The translations under genes were made by a program, and so were the position numbers. From positions 1 through 20,327 of the forward strand of contig JBKPEA010000134.1 in the NCBI GenBank assembly GCA_046728175.1: 20,327 nt of DNA, written 5' to 3'. The notes under the pieces are model-generated. The model was not told the origin of the DNA, ran no database searches, and worked only from the letters and a program-made list of their open reading frames with translations. Positions 15,068 to 20,327 of the stretch are shown piece by piece. Origin of the DNA: JAFAHS01 sp046728175. Lineage in GTDB: Bacteria; Desulfobacterota; Binatia; Binatales; Binataceae. How positions within the stretch are numbered: the first letter of the stretch is position 1; each line of letters opens with the position of its first letter.

Positions 15068-15280
15068 ATGGCTCAAGCGGTAAAAATCCTGACTGTGAAC
15101 GAACTCGCCGAGTATCTGCGGGTACACCGTTCAACAATCTACCGATTACTAAAGAAGGGGCGGCTGCCAGGATTCAAGATAGGTAGCGATTGGCGCTTCA
15201 ACGTCGAGGTCATTGATCAGTGGCGAATGAAGCAGGGTGCCATCCTTCTGGCCGAGGATGCCGAGACTCTGAAGGAGTGA
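15068..15280 (+). CDS. Excisionase-family helix-turn-helix DNA-binding protein
   Basis: The 70-residue protein is almost entirely one winged helix-turn-helix of the excisionase/MerR-like HTH_17 type. LTVNELAEYLRVHRSTIYRL forms the helix-turn-helix, followed by KKGRLPGFKIGSDWRF as the wing, then VEVIDQW. Such proteins bind DNA as recombination directionality factors or as small transcriptional regulators. No integrase, phage gene or attachment-like repeat was noticed nearby, so a regulator role is more likely here. The ribosome binding site is poor: G-rich sequence lies 13 bases upstream. An AT-rich promoter-like region precedes it. The aminotransferase gene begins 155 bases downstream on the same strand. 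Confidence 0.9.
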   Translation: MAQAVKILTVNELAEYLRVHRSTIYRLLKKGRLPGFKIGSDWRFNVEVIDQWRMKQGAILLAEDAETLKE

Positions 15281-15435
15281 TGCGTCTCACCTATCTGTCC
15301 TGCTGAGTTTAATCGACCAACCCACCCGCTGGTTGCCACACATCGAATAACGCTCGGCCCTCTCTGAATCGCGAAATGTGGCGCAGCCCGCGTGCGATGG
15401 TCCCCCAATCGGTTCGCGCGTAGACTGGGCGCTGC

Positions 15436-16611
15436 ATGCCGACTGAAGTTTCGTTAAAAACCAGATTCTTCACCGAGTCCGTCATTCGGGAGATGACGCG
15501 GCGCGCGCTTAAATGCGGTGCGGTGAATCTGGCGCAGGGCTTTCCTGACTTCGCGGCACCCCGAGAACTCAAGCAAGCGGCGAAGGCCGCGATCGATGAG
15601 GAATTCAATCAGTACGCTATAACTCACGGTTCCCCCAACTTCCGGAATGCGATTGCGGAGAAAGTCCGTTCCTACAACGGAATCCCCTGCGATCCCGATT
15701 TGAACCTCACGGTCACCTGTGGCGCGACCGAAGCAATGATCGCCACGATGCTGGCGGTCATAAATCCGGGCGACGAGGTGATTATTTTCGAACCGTTTTA
15801 CGAGAACTATGGACCTGACGTTATCCTGGCCGGCGCGAGGCCTCGCTATGTTGCGCTTCGCGACCCCGACTTCTCGATCGATCGGCGCGAGTTGGAAGAG
15901 GCGTTCAGTCCAAACACCAAGGCCGTAGTCATCAACACTCCCCACAATCCCAGCGGCAAGGTTTTCACGCGCGCAGAACTCGAGACGATAGCCGCGCTGT
16001 GCCGCCGCTACGACACACTGGCAATCACGGACGAAATTTACGAACACATCATCTACGATGGTGCACGCCACGTCTCGATCGCGACCCTGCCGGGCATGGG
16101 AGATCGAACTGTGACGATCAGCGGTCTGTCGAAAACCTATTCGATAACCGGGTGGCGTCTCGCGTATGCCATTGCCTGCGAGCGCCTCACCTCAGCGATA
16201 CGTAAAGTGCACGACTTCCTCACCGTCGGTGCACCCCATCCACTGCAGGAAGCCGGCGCGGTTGCCCTGCGCCTGCCGGAATCGTTTTATGCGGAGCTGG
16301 CAGCGATGTATGAACGCAAGCGTGCGATGCTGTATCGTGCGCTGACGGAGGCCGGGCTGCGATGCAGCCAGCCAGCCGGGGCATACTACATCATGGCAGA
16401 CATCGCTCACCTGGGCTTCGCTGACGATTTCGCCGCCGCGGATTTCATGCTCAACGAGGTCGGCGTTGCACCAGTGCCAGGATCAAGCTTCTACAGCCGG
16501 CCTGAATTGGGGCGGAGCAAAGTTCGCTTCACTTTCTCAAAGAGCGACGAAACCATCGCCATGGCAGCGCGGCGATTGCAGCAGCTCCCGAAGAAAGTTG
16601 CAGCTCGCTAG
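15436..16611 (+). CDS. Class I/II pyridoxal-phosphate aminotransferase
   Basis: The 391-residue protein is a fold-type I aminotransferase. NLAQGFPDF at 31-39 and the Y60 region form the substrate site, NTPHNPSGK at 167-175 includes Asn171, Asp199 and Tyr202 (TDEIYE) contact the cofactor, and Lys233 in SGLSKTYSITGWRLAY forms the Schiff base. Arg364 (KVRFTFS) binds the substrate carboxylate. The QGFPDF motif and overall length are like kynurenine/glutamine and methionine aminotransferases (class I, cytoplasmic). The amino acid used cannot be decided from motifs. The ribosome binding site is weak. The stop is 16 bases from the end of the convergent DUF983 gene. Whether it shares a transcript with the upstream HTH gene is unclear. 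Confidence 0.93.
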   Translation: MPTEVSLKTRFFTESVIREMTRRALKCGAVNLAQGFPDFAAPRELKQAAKAAIDEEFNQYAITHGSPNFRNAIAEKVRSYNGIPCDPDLNLTVTCGATEAMIATMLAVINPGDEVIIFEPFYENYGPDVILAGARPRYVALRDPDFSIDRRELEEAFSPNTKAVVINTPHNPSGKVFTRAELETIAALCRRYDTLAITDEIYEHIIYDGARHVSIATLPGMGDRTVTISGLSKTYSITGWRLAYAIACERLTSAIRKVHDFLTVGAPHPLQEAGAVALRLPESFYAELAAMYERKRAMLYRALTEAGLRCSQPAGAYYIMADIAHLGFADDFAAADFMLNEVGVAPVPGSSFYSRPELGRSKVRFTFSKSDETIAMAARRLQQLPKKVAAR

Positions 16612-16627
16612 GGGAGCGGCGATCAGA

Positions 16628-17029
16628 TCAGGTGCGGCCGCCGCGCACGATCTTGAAGCGCGGCCGCTCGATGCCGCCTGAAATGTAGACCAGCACCGTC
16701 CACGCGCTGCGAGTGATCGGGTAGCACGCAAGTATACTGGCCACGGTCACAACCGAAATGATGATCCACTGGGCGGCGTCGGACAACGAAGTGGTCCACG
16801 ACAACACGACCCACAACACGATGAAGACCGAGGTAGCCACTGCATAGTCCAGATACATTGCCCCTAGCGATTCGCCCGGGTCGGCCCAGAACACCACATT
16901 GCATTTCGGACACGTGCGGTTCATCCGGAAGTGCGACGCGAAAACTGCCCCGCGTCCGCAAACCGGACACTTTTGCGTCAGGGCCCGCCTGATCAGGACT
17001 GATGCACTCTCTTGGCTCACCAACATCAT
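16628..17029 (-). CDS. DUF983 family zinc-ribbon membrane protein
   Basis: This is a 133-residue protein with a zinc ribbon at the N-terminus (C21-P-V-C24 and C40-P-K-C43), then the segment DPGESLGAMYLDYAVAT. Two hydrophobic stretches follow, about 68-82 (VFIVLWVVLS) and 90-106 (IIISVVTVASILACY), and a basic tail ends it. This is the DUF983 pattern of small inner-membrane proteins with unknown function, often near terminal oxidase or other genes. The frame is open up to a GTG at 17056 (142 residues). The adjacent ATGs at 17029 and 17026 were preferred, although no start has a good ribosome binding site. It is convergent with the aminotransferase gene. Confidence 0.85.
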   Translation of the reverse strand: MMLVSQESASVLIRRALTQKCPVCGRGAVFASHFRMNRTCPKCNVVFWADPGESLGAMYLDYAVATSVFIVLWVVLSWTTSLSDAAQWIIISVVTVASILACYPITRSAWTVLVYISGGIERPRFKIVRGGRT

Positions 17030-17328
17030 AATATCGCAGTGCGCGAGTTGAGGCACCTGCGACGGATGGTCCGAGCAGAAACCGAGCGCAGAAAAGCCAC
17101 ACGGGCCAAAACGAGATGCGCTTTAATTTTCCAGTTTGTCGATCTCTATCGGCACCTGGTTGTCCCCTAGTGATGAGCGGGAACGGGCACTACTCACGCT
17201 GATTGCCCCTCTTCGAATTGTGCAATATTGACTGGACTCGATTTCTGGGGAGCTTTGGTTGTCAGCCACAGAAAACCGTCGGCGGCAGAGTCACCACGCG
17301 GTGCCTCACCGGACTAAACCGGCACTGG
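17030..17328. other. Intergenic region between DUF983 and twin-VWA genes
   Basis: No gene is supported in these 299 bases. The short rightward frame at 17203-17589 runs into the twin-VWA gene and is its shadow. Near 17307-17331 short complementary segments (GTGCC and CCGG elements) could fold downstream of the twin-VWA stop, but without a T-run. The DUF983 promoter probably lies here; I did not find a clear one. Confidence 0.4.
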
Positions 17329-19914
17329 CTAGTCGCCAAGAAACCTGCGGCGGACGAAAACTTCCGCGAGAAACAGCAAGATAGCGAGCGGAAGCAACTC
17401 GGGCGATGCATCGCGACGAATGGTCACGGTTCCTCCGCGATGCGCGGCCACCGCCTGCGGCGCGGCATCAAGCGCACCTCGCGTACCCAGGGCCAGGCGT
17501 CCCAGAAGCGCGACGTTGGCGGGGCGGAGGCGAAGCTCGGCAGCATCGGAGGGCAGCTCACCCAGCGACGCAAAGTCGCGATGGGTTAGCACCCGTTCCG
17601 TATCGCCCGCCTTGATCATCAGGGTGGCCACGTACCTTCCCCGCGCCAGCGGGCCGACTTCACCGGTGTACAGCGATGCGTCGGTCTGTGTCATCGGAAC
17701 ATCGACCAGGTGGCCGGGCCCGCTGATCCGGCATACGAGGTTGGGAACCGGAATGGCGTCGGCCTTCTCGGCCTCTACGGACAATGCGCCGTCGTTCTGG
17801 GTCCGCACACGAAGCGCGAAGGCGCCCGGATCTCCCTCGCGCATCGTCCATGCAACCAGCTGGGACCAGAACTGAGCGTAGCGGTCCCATCGAATCCAGC
17901 TCAGAGTTGCCAGCGAGTCCGGATCGGCGGCGAAAATAGCGGCCCGGCCCAGGCCGTACTGCCAAGCCGCCAACAAAGGCGTGGCCCGATCGCCGCGCGC
18001 GATCTGTAAAGGGACCTGCGCTCCATTCTTTGCGACCGACGAAGCGTAGAAATCGATGGGCGGAATACTGCGCGGATCGATCCCGGTAAGAATGGTGCTG
18101 GGCGGCCCGAGCTCCACGCTGGTCCGTCCCTGTTTGCGGCGATTCATCGCCTCGCGCGTCAAGCCGACCAGCAACAGCGGAAGCTTCTCGATATCCTGCA
18201 CGCGGTAGAAGACCCCACCGGTAGCCTGGGCGAAGTCCTGCAGAAGACGAAGGTTTGCGAGATCGGGCCCGATCCGAATGGTCGAGACAGGGATATGTTC
18301 GTTTGAAAAATCAGCGATCAGCGCGTCGTGATCGTGGTACTGGCGATTGGTGTCGCCGTCGGTGAGCAGAATTATCTGTCGGACCGGAATACCGCTCTGC
18401 ATGATCTCGCGCTGCGCGATTTCAAGAGCGTCTTTGAAATCGGTGCCACCGCCGGGTTGCAACCGTTCAATTCGATTCTCCAGCTCGGAGCGATCTTCGC
18501 CGAGCGGCTGCAGATGTCCGAGCACGTAAGGCTGCGAGTCGAAAGCGATGACGCCGGCATAGTCGGTATCATCGAGCTGGCGCAGCAAAGCGATTGCCGC
18601 CTGCTTCGCGTAACGGATGCGTTCGCCGTCGCGCACCGCGGGATAGCGCGAGTCGTAGCTCATCGAATTGGAGCGGTCGATGCACAGGTACACTGCGATC
18701 GGCTCGCGCGATGGTGGCGGCGGTTGCGCCTCGAAGTTCACCGGCAGGGTTTTCTCGAGATCACCGCCCTTGTACCGATCGTCCCGCAGAGCTTCCCCGG
18801 TTACCACCAGCCCGCCGCCCAGCTCGGCGACATACCGGCTGATCGCGTGCTGCGCACCCGGCGCGAGGGTCGCCGCCGAGGCATCGTCCAGAATCACCAT
18901 CTGATACGGCAGGTAATCATCGGGCTTACTCGACAGACTCCGTGGCGGCACCAGGTCCACCCGATAGTTGCGCGCTTTGAGCGCACTAAGCAGGCTTTCG
19001 GGGCGACTCTGCGATGCGATCAGAACCTGGGGCGCGCCGCTCACCGACAGGGCCGCCTCCGCGCGTGAATTGATGGCGCTGTTCGGGGGCGCCACGGCTA
19101 TCTCCACGCTCATCAAGTAAGCGCCGGCCCGGTCTACCTGATAGGGCATCTCGAAGTGATTCATGCCCGAGCTAAGCGCGACATGCTGCCCGCCTACCGG
19201 CTTGCCATCGCGCAGCAGGCGCAACTGCACGTCGATCCTGTCGGACGATTCGCTTTCGATGCCGATTCTGAAGTTGAACTGTTGCTGTGCGCGAATGTTC
19301 TCGGGTGCCTGAAAGTCGGTCAGCGCCACCCGCTTGGCATTTGAGGGCGGGGGCGCGGCGGAGTAGATTCGGACGCCATCCTCGACCATCGCCGGTACTT
19401 CGGCAGCCGCGTCGCCGCGGGTTTCGTTACCGTCGCTGAGGAGCAAAATCCGCTTGTCGTTCTCGGCGGCAAACAGGCTTTGCGCGGCAGTCAGCGCCGC
19501 GGCAATGTCGGTCGCGCCGGGGTCGGGATGCGCCATGGGATTGCCGATGAGCCGCGGGTCGGAGGGGGGCACCGCGAGCTGCGCACCGCGGCCAAACCCG
19601 ACAACACCGAGCCGATCCCGGGCACTCAAGTGGCGGCCCACCTCGTGAAGCTGATGGTACATCCAATCGCTTTGGTCGCGCGCGATCGATCGCGATTCAT
19701 CAAGCACCGCCACCACTTCAACGCTACGCGCCGCCGTCGTCGCTTTGATTTTGAACCCGGCCAATAGCGCGACCAGGACCGCCAGCAGACCGAGCCGGCA
19801 GGCGAGCGATGCCACGCCGGCAATTCTCGCTCCACGCAGGATGGCCACTACCGCGGGATAGGCTACCAGCGGGGCAAGAATCAGCAGCCACAGCGCGGCG
19901 GGATGATCAAACAT
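17329..19914 (-). CDS. Membrane protein with two von Willebrand A domains and a GATase1-like domain
   Basis: The product is 861 residues. Two membrane segments are at about 8-27 and 35-54. The first VWA domain follows, with metal-site residues DxSxS at D72-S76, T135 and D161. A beta-sandwich spans about 195-290, and a glutamine-amidotransferase-like domain about 295-395. The second VWA domain has D413-S417, T491 and D519. A final membrane segment at about 840-855 is followed by a basic end. Both VWA metal sites look intact. Such proteins occur in operons with MoxR ATPases, DUF58 proteins and BatA-like proteins, where VWA modules assemble periplasmic complexes; their client is often unknown. 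The frame is open to 19974, but the ATG at 19914 has GGGGA about 7 bases upstream and starts at the first membrane segment. It overlaps the upstream gene by 8 bases, indicating coupled translation. Confidence 0.88.
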   Translation of the reverse strand: MFDHPAALWLLILAPLVAYPAVVAILRGARIAGVASLACRLGLLAVLVALLAGFKIKATTAARSVEVVAVLDESRSIARDQSDWMYHQLHEVGRHLSARDRLGVVGFGRGAQLAVPPSDPRLIGNPMAHPDPGATDIAAALTAAQSLFAAENDKRILLLSDGNETRGDAAAEVPAMVEDGVRIYSAAPPPSNAKRVALTDFQAPENIRAQQQFNFRIGIESESSDRIDVQLRLLRDGKPVGGQHVALSSGMNHFEMPYQVDRAGAYLMSVEIAVAPPNSAINSRAEAALSVSGAPQVLIASQSRPESLLSALKARNYRVDLVPPRSLSSKPDDYLPYQMVILDDASAATLAPGAQHAISRYVAELGGGLVVTGEALRDDRYKGGDLEKTLPVNFEAQPPPPSREPIAVYLCIDRSNSMSYDSRYPAVRDGERIRYAKQAAIALLRQLDDTDYAGVIAFDSQPYVLGHLQPLGEDRSELENRIERLQPGGGTDFKDALEIAQREIMQSGIPVRQIILLTDGDTNRQYHDHDALIADFSNEHIPVSTIRIGPDLANLRLLQDFAQATGGVFYRVQDIEKLPLLLVGLTREAMNRRKQGRTSVELGPPSTILTGIDPRSIPPIDFYASSVAKNGAQVPLQIARGDRATPLLAAWQYGLGRAAIFAADPDSLATLSWIRWDRYAQFWSQLVAWTMREGDPGAFALRVRTQNDGALSVEAEKADAIPVPNLVCRISGPGHLVDVPMTQTDASLYTGEVGPLARGRYVATLMIKAGDTERVLTHRDFASLGELPSDAAELRLRPANVALLGRLALGTRGALDAAPQAVAAHRGGTVTIRRDASPELLPLAILLFLAEVFVRRRFLGD

Positions 19915-20327
19915 GGCTGGTTCCCCAGAGCGCTGAATGGCGCACCAACATGACAGACTCCACCGCGAAGGCAATCATCGCAAGTCCGACGAGAATCACC
20001 AGGAGTGGCTGAACCTGCCGAGGACCGCGGCTCGATAGAGGCCGCGCAAATCGAGAAGGCGCGGGGGAAAGAGTCGCAGCCGGAGTAGGAGCAAGGTCCG
20101 ACTCGGAGGCATCGAAGTAATTCGCGTAAACTTCCACGATCCTCGTCCCCGACTCGATCGCGTAATGGCCGGACTGAAGGGGACGAATTCGTACCCGGCT
20201 CCACTTGTCGCCCTCCGCCTGACTCCGGGAGCCATCCGGTGCGGTAACGATAGCACTGCCCGCGACCGGAACGTCCACATATGAACCGGTTGGAACAACC
20301 TGAATATCGGCCGGTGCGGTCAATCGC
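19907..20327 (-). CDS. BatA-like membrane protein, C-terminal end only (5' part outside window)
   Basis: The reading frame enters from the right edge and stops at 19907, giving about 140 residues. The visible part has a beta-rich segment (VRIRPLQSGHYAIESGT), then VEVYANYFDASESDLAP, which corresponds to the AVNxxDxxESDL signature near the end of BatA/aerotolerance-type membrane proteins. One membrane helix follows (PLLVILVGLAMIAFAVESVM). The apparent start at 20323 is a TTG inside the frame and the preceding codon CGA is open, so the true start is outside the window. The overlap with the twin-VWA gene and the shared architecture suggest the two work together at the inner membrane. The missing upstream part probably carries an N-terminal membrane anchor and possibly a VWA domain (inference). 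Confidence 0.78.
   Translation of the reverse strand, partial: RLTAPADIQVVPTGSYVDVPVAGSAIVTAPDGSRSQAEGDKWSRVRIRPLQSGHYAIESGTRIVEVYANYFDASESDLAPTPAATLSPAPSRFARPLSSRGPRQVQPLLVILVGLAMIAFAVESVMLVRHSALWGTSHV

Noticed and set aside
1..20327. CRISPR array, tRNA/rRNA genes, transposase or integrase
   Set aside because: No regularly spaced repeats, RNA gene signatures or recombinase motifs were seen on either strand by eye.

Overview
The window looks like ordinary chromosome from a GC-rich (roughly 60% by eye), metabolically versatile soil or sediment bacterium. No phage, plasmid, transposase, CRISPR, rRNA or tRNA gene was seen. Several short-chain dehydrogenases (SDRs), a D-aminoacylase-type amidohydrolase, a bactofilin, a zinc-ribbon/cyclase/ATPase protein and twin-VWA membrane genes together suggest a deltaproteobacterial-like lineage such as Candidatus Binatota. 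That placement is a low-confidence impression, because no marker gene is present.

Left part (1-6974, all leftward): the N-terminal 582 residues of a double-zinc-ribbon, class III cyclase, AAA-ATPase signalling protein run off the left edge. A 445-base gap follows. Then, in order of transcription from right to left, come a DsbA/FrnE-like oxidoreductase, an SDR, an NTF2/SnoaL-like protein, a TusA-like protein, an N-acyl-D-amino-acid deacylase-type amidohydrolase and an alpha/beta hydrolase. A good sigma70-type promoter (TTGACG, 18 bases, TATAGT) sits just upstream of the DsbA-like gene, so these six genes are probably one catabolic operon. The pathway is not identified.

Middle part (7145-11626): two tandem rightward SDRs 4 bases apart, the second with degenerate cofactor motifs, end at a rho-independent-type terminator. 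A leftward SAM methyltransferase and a rightward beta-rich protein of unknown function diverge from a region holding a perfect 15-base palindrome. A leftward FabL-like SDR is broken by a one-base frameshift and also has His where the catalytic Tyr should be.

Right part (11694-20327): a leftward alkaline-phosphatase-superfamily enzyme has its metal-site segments in circularly permuted order, which is the most unusual observation here. A bactofilin diverges from it across an inverted repeat. Next come a leftward protein of unknown function, an excisionase-type HTH protein behind an AT-rich upstream region, a class I/II aminotransferase, a leftward DUF983 protein, and a translationally overlapping leftward pair. 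That pair is a twin-VWA membrane protein and the C-terminal end of a BatA-like membrane protein cut by the right edge.

All functions come from motif reading of the translated sequence. No database search was possible.
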